DNA of 64,000 nucleotides from Halolamina pelagica (GCF_900115675.1 NZ_FOXI01000007.1:38341-102340); one strand, 5' to 3'; positions 1 to 8,328 are shown, counted from the stretch's first letter. The notes: a model not told the origin generated them from the letters alone. A program made the numbers and translations.

Positions 1-17
1 CCGCCCGCGGGTTCGGT

Positions 18-920
18 ATGCTCGACCGCCTGCTGGGCCGGCGCCACCTGAAAGAGCGCATCGCCGAACTCGAAGCGGAGTGTGAGAGCCTCCAGGCTCG
101 GGCCGAATCAGCCAAGGAGAGCCGCGCCGACGCCGTCAGCGCGCGCCAGGAGGCCGAACGCGAGGTCAACCGGCTGGAGGACCGGATCACCGAACTCGAG
201 GATCGTCTCGAACGCGCCGAGGGCGACGCCGAACTCGACCTGGCCTTCCGGTACGAGGAGACCTGCCGCGGCGACCGCGTCGGCGCCGTCGCCGACCGCC
301 TGCGCAGCGTCGACGCCGGGCGCGAGGGCGCACTGACCGCGTTCGTCGACGACGACGATGCGGTCCCCGAACCGGTCCGGGAGACCCTCGGCGACCGAGC
401 GCCGCTGGTCTCGCGGGCCGCGCCCTGTCTGGTCTGTGCCGACGACGCCGGCCTCGTCGCCGCCGCGCTCTCGCTCCCGATCGAACCGGACCCGTTCGTC
501 GAGTGGGACGACGGGTTCCGCGTCGATCCCGCGTGGGTGCGGCCGACCGGCCGACTCTGCTTCGCGCTCGTGCGCTCGGACACGTTCGCCCTCGGGGTGT
601 ACGAGGACGGCGACCGCGTCGAGTTCGAGGGGTTCGAGAGCGACGTGATGGACGAGCACTCCAAGGGCGGGTTCTCCCAGGACCGCTTCGAGCGCCGCCG
701 GGACAACCAGATCGACGACCACCTCGAGAAGGCCGCCGAGTCGATCGAGAACCGCGCGACCGACGCGGACCGCGTGGTGGTCGTCGGCGAGCGCAGCGTG
801 CTCGGGGAGCTGCGCGAGCTCGCGGACGCGACCGCCCGCGTCGACGCCACCGGCGACCCGGAGGCGGCGCTCGAACACGCGTTCTCGGACTTCTGGAGCG
901 TCGGCGTCCGCGGGCTCTGA
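18..920 (+). CDS. Vms1/Ankzf1-like peptidyl-tRNA hydrolase (VLRF1 domain)
   Basis: A 300-residue protein with an N-terminal coiled coil (about residues 10-70, rich in E, R and L) followed by an eRF1-like domain. The segment KGGFSQDRF at residues 216-224 sits where Vms1-type release factors carry their GGxxQ-like catalytic loop. Members of this family release nascent chains from tRNA on stalled, split ribosomes. Acidic haloarchaeal homologues have the same coiled coil plus VLRF1 layout and length. The gene stands alone and is followed after 48 bp by the DUF1611 gene, which has its own TATA-like box. The family call is from motif recognition; activity in this organism is inferred. Confidence 0.72.
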   Translation: MLDRLLGRRHLKERIAELEAECESLQARAESAKESRADAVSARQEAEREVNRLEDRITELEDRLERAEGDAELDLAFRYEETCRGDRVGAVADRLRSVDAGREGALTAFVDDDDAVPEPVRETLGDRAPLVSRAAPCLVCADDAGLVAAALSLPIEPDPFVEWDDGFRVDPAWVRPTGRLCFALVRSDTFALGVYEDGDRVEFEGFESDVMDEHSKGGFSQDRFERRRDNQIDDHLEKAAESIENRATDADRVVVVGERSVLGELRELADATARVDATGDPEAALEHAFSDFWSVGVRGL

Positions 921-936
921 GTTTCCGCGAGCCACC

Positions 937-946
937 GATTTATACC
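937..946 (+). promoter_or_regulatory. TATA-like box before the DUF1611 gene
   Basis: GATTTATACC lies 23-32 nt before the ATG at 969, the spacing expected for a leaderless haloarchaeal transcript. Confidence 0.6.
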
Positions 947-968
947 CTCCCTCCTCCATCCCCACACC

Positions 969-2006
969 ATGCCCGACCAGCGACGACTCGCGATCCTCGC
1001 CCACGAGAAGTTCCCCGACCGCGCGAAGACCGCACTCGGCGTGATGCGCTACAGCGACGACGAGACCGTCGCCGTCATCGACCGCGACGCCGCGGGGAGC
1101 CGGGTCCACGACCACACCGACACCGTGCCGGACGCCCCCATCGTCGGCTCCTTTTCGGAGATCGACGACGAGGTCGACGCGCTCCTGATCGGCATCGCCC
1201 CGATCGGCGGCGGCTTCGACGAGTCCTGGCGCCCGGACGTGACCGCGGCGCTGGAAGCCGGCGTCGACGTGGTCGCCGGCCTGCACTACTTCCTCAACGA
1301 GGACGAGGAGTTCGCGACGCTCGCGGCCGAACACGGCGCGGAGATCCACGACGTGCGCGAACCCCACCCCGGGATCGGCGTCGCGGAGGGGAAGTCAGAC
1401 GAGATCGACGCCGAAGTCGTCCTCACGGTCGGGACCGACTGCTCGGTCGGGAAGATGACCGCCACCTGCGAACTGGTCGACGCCGCCCGGGAGGCCGGCA
1501 TCGACGCCGGTTTCGTCCCCACCGGGCAGACCGGGATCATGATCGCCGGCTGGGGAAACCCCGTGGACCGTGTGGTCTCGGACTTCACCGCCGGCGCCGT
1601 CGAGGAGATGCTGCTCGAGAAGGGCGACGAGCACGACGTGCTGTTCGTCGAGGGGCAGGGGAGCATCGTCCACCCCGCCTACTCCGCGGTCACCTGCGGC
1701 ATCCTGCACGGCTCGATGGCCGACAAACTGGTGCTCTGTCACGAGGCCGGCCGCGAGGTCGTCCACGGCTACGAGGACACCGAGCTGCCGCCGATCCCGG
1801 AGTACGTCGACCTCTACGAGTCGCTCGCGGCGCCGGTCCACGAGGCCGAGGTCGTCGCCGGCGCGCTCAACACGAAGGAGATCGACGACGACGACGCGGC
1901 CCGGGAGGCCGTCGAGGCGTTCGGCGACGAGCTCGGCGGCGCCGCCACCGACCCCGTCCGGTTCGATCCCGCGGAGATCGTCGACGAGATCGTGGGGGAG
2001 CGATGA
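969..2006 (+). CDS. dgcN: DUF1611 family P-loop protein (DgcN-like D-glutamate N-acetyltransferase candidate)
   Basis: A 345-residue protein with a Rossmann-like N-terminal half and a P-loop in its C-terminal half (GTDCSVGKMT, residues 155-164), the hallmark of DUF1611. The downstream gene is a dipeptide-epimerase-type enolase-superfamily enzyme that starts inside this stop codon (ATGA overlap). This pairing is the DgcN-DgcA arrangement, in which DgcN N-acetylates D-glutamate and DgcA racemises N-acetyl-D-glutamate. The pathway is described for marine Proteobacteria and proposed for halophilic archaea. The family assignment is firm. The D-glutamate role rests on gene pairing; an older view makes the pair part of cell-wall peptide recycling, which fits an archaeon poorly. 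Confidence 0.75.
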   Translation: MPDQRRLAILAHEKFPDRAKTALGVMRYSDDETVAVIDRDAAGSRVHDHTDTVPDAPIVGSFSEIDDEVDALLIGIAPIGGGFDESWRPDVTAALEAGVDVVAGLHYFLNEDEEFATLAAEHGAEIHDVREPHPGIGVAEGKSDEIDAEVVLTVGTDCSVGKMTATCELVDAAREAGIDAGFVPTGQTGIMIAGWGNPVDRVVSDFTAGAVEEMLLEKGDEHDVLFVEGQGSIVHPAYSAVTCGILHGSMADKLVLCHEAGREVVHGYEDTELPPIPEYVDLYESLAAPVHEAEVVAGALNTKEIDDDDAAREAVEAFGDELGGAATDPVRFDPAEIVDEIVGER

Positions 2007-3043
2007 GCCTCGACACCGAGTTCGAGCGCGTCTCGCTCCCGCTGGCGAACGCGTTCACCATCTCGCGGGGCACCCAGGAGACCGCCGAGAACGTGATCGT
2101 CAAGATCACCGACGAGGGCGGGATGACGGGCGTCGGCGGCGCCGCGCCCTCGTCGCACTACGGCGAGACGGCGGATACGGTCGAGGCGGTCCTGCCGGAC
2201 CTGCTCGACGTGGTCGAGGAGGTGGGCGACCCCCACGCGCTGACGACCATCGAGGAGCGCATGCGCCACACCGTCGAACGCAACCCCGCGGCGCGGTGTG
2301 CGGTCTCGATCGCGCTGCACGACCTCGCGGCCAAGCGCACCGGGCTGCCGCTCTACCGGATGTGGGGGCTCGACCCCAGCGAGACGCCGACGAGTTCGTT
2401 CACGATCGGCCTCGACACGACCGGGCGCATCCGCGAGAAGACCGCCGACGCCGTCGACGCCGGCTACTCGACGCTGAAGGTCAAACTCGGCACCGACCGC
2501 GACCGGGAGATCATCGAGGCGATCCGCGAGGAGGCGCCCGAGGCGACGCTGCGCGTCGACGCCAACGAGGCGTGGACGCCCCGCGAGACCGTCCAGAACT
2601 CCCGCTGGCTCGCCGAGCACGACGTGGAGTTCATCGAACAGCCCGTGCCCGCCGAGGACCCCGAGGGGCTCAAGTTCGCCTACGAGCGGAGCGAGCTCCC
2701 CATCGCCGCCGACGAGTCCTGCATCACGCTCGAGGACGTCCCCGAGATCGCTGACAAGTGCGATATCGCGAACCTGAAGCTGATGAAGTGTGGCGGCCTG
2801 CTGGAGGCGAAACGGATGGTCCACGCCGCCCGCGCCGAGGGGCTGGAAGTGATGCTCGGCTGCATGATCGAGAGCAACGCCAGCATCGCCGCGGGGGTCC
2901 ACCTCGGCCCGCTGCTGGACTACGCCGACCTCGACGGCTCGCTGCTGCTCGACTCCGATCCCTACGCTGGCGTCGACCTCGTCGCGGGAGAGATGCGGCT
3001 GGCGGAACTGGGGCTGCCCGGCACCGGCGCGCGAACGGAGTAG
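2003..3043 (+). CDS. dgcA: Dipeptide epimerase / N-acyl amino acid racemase (DgcA-like, enolase superfamily)
   Basis: A 346-residue enolase-superfamily protein of the muconate-lactonising/Ala-Glu epimerase group. Visible catalytic elements are KVK (Lys159, Lys161), the metal ligands Asp186 (RVDANEAW), Glu212 (FIEQPV) and Asp237 (AADES), and a Lys in NLKLMK (Lys259 or Lys262). The two opposing lysines are those used for 1,1-proton transfer. Translation starts at ATG 2003, overlapping the stop of the DUF1611 gene by 4 bp, so the two are almost certainly coupled. Substrate may be N-acetyl-D/L-glutamate (if DgcA) or an L-Ala-D/L-Glu type dipeptide; sequence alone does not decide. Confidence 0.85.
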   Translation: MSLDTEFERVSLPLANAFTISRGTQETAENVIVKITDEGGMTGVGGAAPSSHYGETADTVEAVLPDLLDVVEEVGDPHALTTIEERMRHTVERNPAARCAVSIALHDLAAKRTGLPLYRMWGLDPSETPTSSFTIGLDTTGRIREKTADAVDAGYSTLKVKLGTDRDREIIEAIREEAPEATLRVDANEAWTPRETVQNSRWLAEHDVEFIEQPVPAEDPEGLKFAYERSELPIAADESCITLEDVPEIADKCDIANLKLMKCGGLLEAKRMVHAARAEGLEVMLGCMIESNASIAAGVHLGPLLDYADLDGSLLLDSDPYAGVDLVAGEMRLAELGLPGTGARTE

Positions 3044-3084
3044 TCGGTTCGCGCGGTCATCCCGCCGACCTGTAGCTATTTCCG

Positions 3085-3330
3085 GTGTCGAACGCGACCA
3101 GTACCGAGATGGCGGCGCCACCGGCGGTCCCGTTCGGGGTTGGCGCGACGGCAGCAGCGGTGACCATCGCGAGCCTGCTGGCGACGCTCGCGACGGATAT
3201 CCGGCTGTGGCCGCCGGGACGGACCGCCCCAAACCCGTGCGCCACTGGGGGCTCGTCGCCGTCTTCGACGGCTGTATCCTCGGGCTCGCCTCCCGCGGTC
3301 CGTCGGCGTCCGGACGCTCTCGGGGGAGTG
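3085..3330 (+). pseudogene. Frameshifted N-terminal remnant of a small membrane protein (possibly methyltransferase/ICMT-like)
   Basis: From the GTG at 3085 one frame encodes a hydrophobic N-terminus with ATVAAVTIASLL-type residues and then DIRLWPPG. At about 3207-3230 the sensible reading moves to another frame, which continues with RHWGLVAVFDGCILGLA, another membrane-like segment. Neither frame continues as a plausible protein, and after about 3300 the sequence runs into the convergent gene. The WPPG followed by an aromatic-rich HWGL segment recalls the start of haloarchaeal isoprenylcysteine-methyltransferase-like membrane proteins. The frame switch is visible; the family is a tentative reading. 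This is the only content of the 295-bp gap. Confidence 0.4.
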
Positions 3331-3338
3331 AGCCGCGA

Positions 3339-4373
3339 TCACTCCTCGAGCGCCACGTCCCGGTCCGTCTCCCGGAGGATGAACGGGCCGATGGAGAGCG
3401 TGCGCTTGGTGACGGTGACGATCCGGAGGATGTACGAGAGCAGCACCGCGAACGGCAGCAGCGCGACGGCGACGACGGCCGCGGCCTGCAGCAGCGCGAA
3501 CGGGACGCCGGCGACGCCGCCCGGGGCCGGGTCGAAGAACAGTAGCGCCCACGTCGACACCAACAACGACGGCAGCGACGTCCAGAGGATGCTGCGCGAG
3601 AGGTCGATCAACTCCCACTGGAAGTAGAGCGTCTTGAAGTGCTCGCGGGCGGGGCCGAACAGTTCGAGCACGCTCGCCAGCGCCGCCAGCCGGTCGCTCG
3701 CCTGGTCGCTCAAGCTATCTGCGTACTCGACCTGGAGCCGGTTCGCGGTGTAGAGCTTCCAGGAGTAGTTGAAGTTCAGCGCCGCCGAGATGACCTCGAA
3801 CTCGCCGAATCGGGCGCCCTCGAGGTCCGAACGCACCCCCTCGCTGTTCTCCCGGATGGCGTCGACGAACTCGATGATCCGGCCGCGGAGTTCGTCGTCC
3901 TCGAGGTCCTCGACGGCCGACGCCACGTCCTCGGCGCGCTGCTCGGTCGCGCCCACGAGCGACCGGAGAAACGCCGACGGCTCGGTCGGGCTGATGGGGT
4001 CCTCCAGCAGGTCGCCCACGTCCGATCGGAACCTCGTCGCCTCCTCCATCCGGCCGCGCTGGTCACCGACGGCGCCCTGCTCCTGGGAGAGCACCAACTG
4101 CGAGAGCGTCAGCACCAGTGTCACGCCGGTCACCGTCGACCCGATGAGCGCCTGCGCCAGCGTCTCCATCGGGTCGCCGTCGGTGAGTAGCGGATAGACG
4201 GAGTCCGGGCGGGCGATCCCGCCAGCGACGACGCCGAGAAAGAGCGCGCTGACGACGCCCAGCGCGACCAGTCGGCGGTCCGCGCCCATGTACAACCAGA
4301 GCTTGGCGGTGCTTACCTCCGCACGCTCCCGGATCGTGTCCTGGGTCTCGCCAGGCGATTCGGGCGTGCTCAC
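3339..4373 (-). CDS. Uncharacterised four-helix membrane protein
   Basis: A 344-residue protein with two hydrophobic helices near the N-terminus (about 35-53 and 73-95), a long acidic, mostly helical soluble middle (about 100-255) and two more helices before the C-terminus (about 260-280 and 288-315). The layout resembles bestrophin-like or DUF2254-type membrane proteins, but I do not recognise a defining motif. It is transcribed convergently with the epimerase region and lies head-to-tail with pspA (31 bp from the pspA stop), so it may be read from the pspA promoter. A membrane-stress role would be guilt by association only. Confidence 0.7.
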   Translation of the reverse strand: MSTPESPGETQDTIRERAEVSTAKLWLYMGADRRLVALGVVSALFLGVVAGGIARPDSVYPLLTDGDPMETLAQALIGSTVTGVTLVLTLSQLVLSQEQGAVGDQRGRMEEATRFRSDVGDLLEDPISPTEPSAFLRSLVGATEQRAEDVASAVEDLEDDELRGRIIEFVDAIRENSEGVRSDLEGARFGEFEVISAALNFNYSWKLYTANRLQVEYADSLSDQASDRLAALASVLELFGPAREHFKTLYFQWELIDLSRSILWTSLPSLLVSTWALLFFDPAPGGVAGVPFALLQAAAVVAVALLPFAVLLSYILRIVTVTKRTLSIGPFILRETDRDVALEE

Positions 4374-4404
4374 GGCCGCTCACCGCCGGAAAACTGTCGG
4401 AGGG

Positions 4405-5250
4405 TCACTCCTCGTCCCGGAGCTCCTCGAGTTCGCTCTCGATTTCGGGGTCGGCCTCGGCATCCGCGCCGGCCTCGGCATCCGCGCCGGTCTCGGCGTC
4501 GGCGGGTTCGGTTTCGGCCTCGCTCGGTTCGTCGGCACCGTTGGCCGCCACCTCCTCGCCGAGTTCGCCCTTCAGCGTCGCGAGTTCGGACTCGACCTCG
4601 GCGTCGGTCCGGCCCTGTTCGAGTTCGCGGTCGATGCGGTCCTCGTCGGAGAGGGCGTTCTCGAAGGCGCCCGTCTCCTCGAGTTCGTCCATCGCCTCCG
4701 CGCGGGCCTCCATCTCCTCGGTGCGCTCCTCGGAGCGTTCGATCGCCCGAGTCACGTCGCTCATCTCGTCGCCGGCGCCCGTCATCGCCTCGGAGACGCG
4801 GGTCTCGGCCTCGGCGGCGTCGTGGCGCGCCTTCAGCGTCTCCTTGCGGGTGCGGAACTCCTCGATCTGGCTCTGGAGTTCGTCCTTCTTCTCGACGAGT
4901 CGGTCCTGGGACTGCTGGAGGTCGGCGATCTGGGCCTCCAGGTCCTCGATCTCGTTCATCTTCGACTTCTTCTTCTCCAAGGCCTCGCGGGCGAGGTCGT
5001 CGCGGTCCTGCCGGACCGCCTCGCGGGCCTGCTCGTTGTGCTTCTCGACGTTCTCCTCCAGCCGGCGCTTCTGGATCTCCAGCCGTTTCTTCTGGGTCGT
5101 GAGGTCGGCGATGCCCTGCTTGACCTCCTGGAGCTGGTCGCGCATCTGCTCGTAGGAGTAGTCGAGGGTCTCGTTCGGGTCCTCGGCCCGGTTGAGCACC
5201 GAGTTCAGCTTCGACCGCACGATGTAGGAGGCACGCGAGAGGATTCCCAT
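4405..5250 (-). CDS. pspA: PspA/IM30 (ESCRT-III-like) family membrane-stress protein
   Basis: A 281-residue protein starting MGILSR with an amphipathic first helix, then a nearly continuous coiled coil (about 25-200) of the PspA/IM30 fold, and a low-complexity acidic tail of D, A and E repeats. PspA proteins polymerise on membranes to repair or protect them. The ATG at 5250 is chosen because the MGILSR(A/S) start is typical of the family and a TTTTAAGG box lies about 25-32 nt upstream; frame upstream of it is open but reads as shadow of the opposite gene. The tail contains a short tandem repeat (4459-4494). Haloarchaea often carry several PspA paralogues. Confidence 0.85.
   Translation of the reverse strand: MGILSRASYIVRSKLNSVLNRAEDPNETLDYSYEQMRDQLQEVKQGIADLTTQKKRLEIQKRRLEENVEKHNEQAREAVRQDRDDLAREALEKKKSKMNEIEDLEAQIADLQQSQDRLVEKKDELQSQIEEFRTRKETLKARHDAAEAETRVSEAMTGAGDEMSDVTRAIERSEERTEEMEARAEAMDELEETGAFENALSDEDRIDRELEQGRTDAEVESELATLKGELGEEVAANGADEPSEAETEPADAETGADAEAGADAEADPEIESELEELRDEE
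4459..4494 (-). repeat. 18-bp tandem duplication in the pspA acidic tail
   Basis: Two adjacent 18-bp units (4459-4476 and 4477-4494) differ at one base. They encode repeated Asp-Ala-Glu-Ala/Thr-Gly-Ala type residues in the disordered tail. Confidence 0.8.
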
Positions 5251-5273
5251 ACCGGTGTATGGGGCCGTCAGCG

Positions 5274-5283
5274 CCTTAAAACC
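5274..5283 (-). promoter_or_regulatory. TATA-like box before pspA
   Basis: On the minus strand the sequence reads GGTTTTAAGG, about 24-33 nt before the pspA ATG at 5250. Confidence 0.6.
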
Positions 5284-5346
5284 TCCCGCGAGTGACCAGT
5301 AGCCGCGAGCGGAAGGTGCTTTGGAGTGGCTCTCCCACCCGGAGCC

Positions 5347-6006
5347 ATGAGCGACAGCGAACCGGTCGTCGTCCCGAGCGCGCGGGACGTGCGGGCGAGC
5401 CTCGACACGGCGCCCGGCGACGGTCGGGCGGGCGCCGACGAAGGCACCCCAGCCGACGCCTGTGTCGTCGCCTGCCCGCCCCACCCACAGCATCGCGGCC
5501 ACCGCGGCGACGGGCGACTCGTCGCCATCAGCGACCGCCTGACCGAGGCCGGCGTCGACTGCCTGCGCTTCGACTACGGCGACTGGGACGAGGGGTACGG
5601 CGAACTCGGCGACACCTACGCCGCGATCGAGTGGGCGAGCGAACGCTACGAGACGGTCGGGCTGACGGGGTTCAGCTTCGGGGGCTGTCTCACCCTGCTC
5701 GCGGCGGCGGGGACCGCCGTCGACGGCACCGCGGCCGCGACGCCGGATCTCGCCGCCGTCGCCGCGCTCGCGCCGCCGAGTCGGCTGAACGACGACCTGC
5801 ACGCGCTCCCCGCGATGGCGCGCATCGACGCCCCCGCGACGGTCGTCTACGGCGAGCGCGACGACATCGCGGACTGGGAGCCGGTCGTGGAGCGCGCCGA
5901 GGAGCTCGGCTGGCCGACGACGGGGCTGTCGGCGGGCCACCTCTTCGTCGGACGGATCGAAGAGGCAGGCGACGCTCTCGGCGAGTTCCTGCTGGACTCG
6001 CTCTGA
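5347..6006 (+). CDS. Alpha/beta hydrolase (dienelactone-hydrolase-like)
   Basis: A 219-residue single-domain alpha/beta hydrolase. The nucleophile elbow is GFSFGG (Ser110), an Asp follows strand 7 in YGERDD (Asp172 or Asp173), and the His is in SAGHLFV (His198). CPPHPQHRG near residue 43 corresponds to the oxyanion region found in small KANL3/Tex30-type or YtmA-like hydrolases. ATG 5347 is preferred to an in-frame GTG 21 bp upstream because conservation would begin near residue 5 and MSDSEP is a typical haloarchaeal start. It diverges from pspA across a 96-bp gap. Substrate unknown. Confidence 0.75.
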   Translation: MSDSEPVVVPSARDVRASLDTAPGDGRAGADEGTPADACVVACPPHPQHRGHRGDGRLVAISDRLTEAGVDCLRFDYGDWDEGYGELGDTYAAIEWASERYETVGLTGFSFGGCLTLLAAAGTAVDGTAAATPDLAAVAALAPPSRLNDDLHALPAMARIDAPATVVYGERDDIADWEPVVERAEELGWPTTGLSAGHLFVGRIEEAGDALGEFLLDSL

Positions 6007-6007
6007 G

Positions 6008-6427
6008 CTACTGCGCCCCTTCGCGGTAGCCCGCGACGACGTAGCTCCCGGTGAGGCTCAGGACCATCGTGAGCACGAACGCCCAGAAGCCGACCGTGAG
6101 CGCGTCGGCGACCAGCGCGCCGGTCGACGCCCGCTCGATCGGTTCCCAGACGTAGATCCCGACCGCGGCGACGGCGCCGACGGCGAACGGCGCGAGAAAG
6201 CGGGGACTCCACAGCGAGCCGCCGGTCTCGGCGTAGCTCGCGACGTAGTTCCGGAACGTGGCGACGAAGACGTAGACGGCGAACGCCCAGAGCAGGCCGC
6301 TGAGGACGGCGGCGAGCAGCGCCGGGACGTGGATCGCCGTCGCACCGGATAGCGAGCCGCCAGCCCCCACCAGAAACGCTGCGAAGAGGAGGAGGTGCCA
6401 CCGTTCGAACCGATCCTGGAGGGGCAT
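6008..6427 (-). CDS. Small four-helix membrane protein, uncharacterised
   Basis: A 139-residue protein beginning MPLQDRFERWH with four hydrophobic segments (about 12-28, 33-54, 72-91 and 109-130). No catalytic or ligand motif is visible. It ends 1 bp after the hydrolase stop on the opposite strand and lies just downstream of the TFS gene on the same strand. The start at 6427 follows the first ATG of the hydrophobic frame; a longer upstream reading is Arg/Pro rich and overlaps tfs antisense. Function unknown. Confidence 0.65.
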   Translation of the reverse strand: MPLQDRFERWHLLLFAAFLVGAGGSLSGATAIHVPALLAAVLSGLLWAFAVYVFVATFRNYVASYAETGGSLWSPRFLAPFAVGAVAAVGIYVWEPIERASTGALVADALTVGFWAFVLTMVLSLTGSYVVAGYREGAQ

Positions 6428-6470
6428 TACGCCGAAAGTCGACCGGCCGGGAGAAAAGCGTGCCGCCGGT

Positions 6471-6794
6471 TCAGTTGTACTCGCGCCAGGTGTTGTCGCA
6501 CTCCTTGCAGCGCAGGAACCGGGTCGGGGGCTCGTCGGCGGAGGCGGTCTGGCGGATCTCGTACCACGCCTCGCCGTGGCCACACTCCTCGCAGGTCACG
6601 TCCGAGGCCGTTGGTTTGCCCTCGTACTCGGCCTCGTCGTCGGCCTCGATCAGGTCGCCGTGGGTCTGTTCGTCGGTGGAGACGAACGCTTCCTCGGCCG
6701 CCTCGTCGCGGGGCTGGCTGGCGTCGCACTCGGTGCAGACCATCCGGTCGCCCTCCGCGACCATCATCGAGCCGCAGTCGTCGCAGAACTGCAT
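6471..6794 (-). CDS. tfs: Transcription factor S (TFIIS/RPA12-like RNA cleavage factor)
   Basis: A 107-residue protein with two zinc ribbons: Cys4, Cys7, Cys20, Cys23 in the N-terminal ribbon and Cys68, Cys71, Cys96, Cys99 in the C-terminal ribbon. The invariant acidic pair Asp87-Glu88 in the tip loop (TASADEPPTRF) is the residue pair that enters the RNA polymerase active site to stimulate cleavage of backtracked RNA. Length and spacing match archaeal TFS. It is the last gene of a same-strand group whose two upstream members also carry cysteine clusters. The start ATG at 6794 places Cys4 correctly. Confidence 0.93.
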   Translation of the reverse strand: MQFCDDCGSMMVAEGDRMVCTECDASQPRDEAAEEAFVSTDEQTHGDLIEADDEAEYEGKPTASDVTCEECGHGEAWYEIRQTASADEPPTRFLRCKECDNTWREYN

Positions 6795-6828
6795 ACCGGA
6801 GCACGGGGGGCCGCGCGGGAAAGCCTGT

Positions 6829-7413
6829 TCACTCCTCGCTGACGAACCCCGGCAGCGCCTCGTCGTCGGCGGCGACCTTCGGACAGCCCCGCACCCGGAA
6901 GTGGCCGTCGTCGACGAGTTCGACGATCTCGGTGCCCTCGTTGGTGCAGGTCGCGGCCGGCGGCTCAGCGAAGAACTCACACCGCTGGCAGTACTCCCGC
7001 TTGTCGACGACGTGCTCGTCGGGCGTCCCGGTCGGCTCGACCGTCGGTTCGACGCCCGGCTCCTCGCCCAGCAGGTCCGTAACCTCGGCGTCGCCCTCGA
7101 CGACGGCGTCCCAGACCGCCTCGGCGTCGATGTCGCCGACCTCGACCTCCTCGAACAGCTCCGTGGCCTCGGCTTCGCTGACGGGCTCGCCCTCGTCGAC
7201 CCCCGCGAACGGGTCGGCGTCCGTGTCGGCGGCCGCCTCGCGCTCGGCCTCGATGCGCTCGCGAAGCGCCGAGAGCGGGACGTCCCCCTCGGCGTCGTCG
7301 GCTCCCTCGTACTCGCTAGTGTCGTTGTCCTCGGCGGTGTCGTGCGCCTCCCGGTCGGCTCCGGCGTACTCCTCGGGGACCCCCTCGCCGTTCGCTTCGC
7401 GGTCCTCACCCAT
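6829..7413 (-). CDS. Acidic protein with C-terminal cysteine cluster, uncharacterised
   Basis: A 194-residue protein whose first 130 residues are acidic, low-complexity and probably disordered or helical. The last 60 contain CQRCEFF, a further Cys in ATCTNEG and one in RGCPKV, a four-cysteine set suited to a zinc or Fe-S site. The start overlaps the stop of the upstream coiled-coil gene by 8 bp, implying co-translation, and the TFS gene follows after 34 bp. I do not recognise a named family. The position beside tfs makes a transcription or nucleic-acid role worth testing but nothing in the sequence proves it. Confidence 0.7.
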   Translation of the reverse strand: MGEDREANGEGVPEEYAGADREAHDTAEDNDTSEYEGADDAEGDVPLSALRERIEAEREAAADTDADPFAGVDEGEPVSEAEATELFEEVEVGDIDAEAVWDAVVEGDAEVTDLLGEEPGVEPTVEPTGTPDEHVVDKREYCQRCEFFAEPPAATCTNEGTEIVELVDDGHFRVRGCPKVAADDEALPGFVSEE

Positions 7414-8206
7414 CGTCGGAGAACACCTCCTCGGCTGGCGCGGGGTCGAACGACTCGCCCGTCAGCGCCGGCTGGTCGCCGGTCACGAGCGTCGCCGAGC
7501 CGAGGAACCGGCTGCCGGGCTCCACGTCGACGAACGACTCCCCGCAGTGGGGGCAGCGTGGCTCCGACAGCAGGCCCACGTGGACCCGCTTGCCGCAGTT
7601 CTCGCAGTCGGCCGTCCCGACGTTTCGGCGGTTGGCGTCGGCCTGTAACTCCTCGACGGCCTCGCGCCGGGCGTCGGCGGCCTCGAGTTCGGTGACCCGC
7701 TTTCGCAGGTCGACCACCGCGCTCGCGAGCCGGTCGAGTTTCCCCTCGGCGTCGTCGGCGCGGTCGGCCAGCGAGGCGAGCACCGCCTCGTAGTTGTCGA
7801 ACCCGCCCTCGACCCGCCGGTCGAGGGACGCGAGCGCCCGGCGGAGGATGGCGATCTCGTCGGCCTCGGCGCGCTCGACCTCGTCGATCCGGTCGGCGAG
7901 GTCGGGGTGGTCGTGGTCGGCTTTCGCCCGCGACTGGGCGACCTGCATCACCTGAACGACCCGGTCCCGCACGTCCTCGATCCGGTCGTCGGTCTCCCCC
8001 TCCAGCTCGTCGATCCGGTCGGCGAGCTCCGCGAGCTGCTGCTCCAGCGGCGGCACGTCCGTCGCGTCCTCGGCGTCGGTGAGAACTCGGTGGGTCGCGA
8101 CGGCGCGAGCGAGCACCTCGCCCCGTTCCCGGCCGGTCTCAGCGGCCCGATCGTCGAGCCAGCGATCCAGTTCGGTCGGGAGTGATTGGGGCTGCTCCTC
8201 TTCCAT
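7406..8206 (-). CDS. Coiled-coil protein with C-terminal zinc ribbon, uncharacterised
   Basis: A 266-residue protein. Residues 1-40 (LPTELDRWLDDRAAETGRER) look like the helix pair of a ribbon-helix-helix/CopG-type regulator, residues 55-190 form a long coiled coil, and residues 198-222 hold two CxxC knuckles (CENC and CPHC) of a zinc ribbon. It heads a three-gene minus-strand group with the Cys-cluster protein and TFS. The combination suggests a multimeric DNA- or protein-binding adaptor. The motifs are visible; the role is inference. Confidence 0.7.
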   Translation of the reverse strand: MEEEQPQSLPTELDRWLDDRAAETGRERGEVLARAVATHRVLTDAEDATDVPPLEQQLAELADRIDELEGETDDRIEDVRDRVVQVMQVAQSRAKADHDHPDLADRIDEVERAEADEIAILRRALASLDRRVEGGFDNYEAVLASLADRADDAEGKLDRLASAVVDLRKRVTELEAADARREAVEELQADANRRNVGTADCENCGKRVHVGLLSEPRCPHCGESFVDVEPGSRFLGSATLVTGDQPALTGESFDPAPAEEVFSDDG

Positions 8207-8315
8207 CGGGAGTGGCTACTGGCCGGTCACATAAGTAATTCCGTGCTCGCGTCACCGGCGCGGCCGGGCGTCGACGCCAGCCGGGGCGGCGGTGGTAGCG
8301 TACCGCTATCAAAAC

Positions 8316-8328
8316 CGTTTTTAACTAT
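8316..8328 (+). promoter_or_regulatory. TATA-like box before the 8347 membrane-protein gene
   Basis: CGTTTTTAACTAT lies about 19-31 nt before ATG 8347, inside a 140-bp divergent gap. Confidence 0.6.

Noticed and set aside
503..2002. The open frame in front of the epimerase, which would extend it by 500 residues
   Set aside because: The residues before MSLDTEFERV are Arg-rich out-of-frame readings of the Vms1-like and DUF1611 genes.
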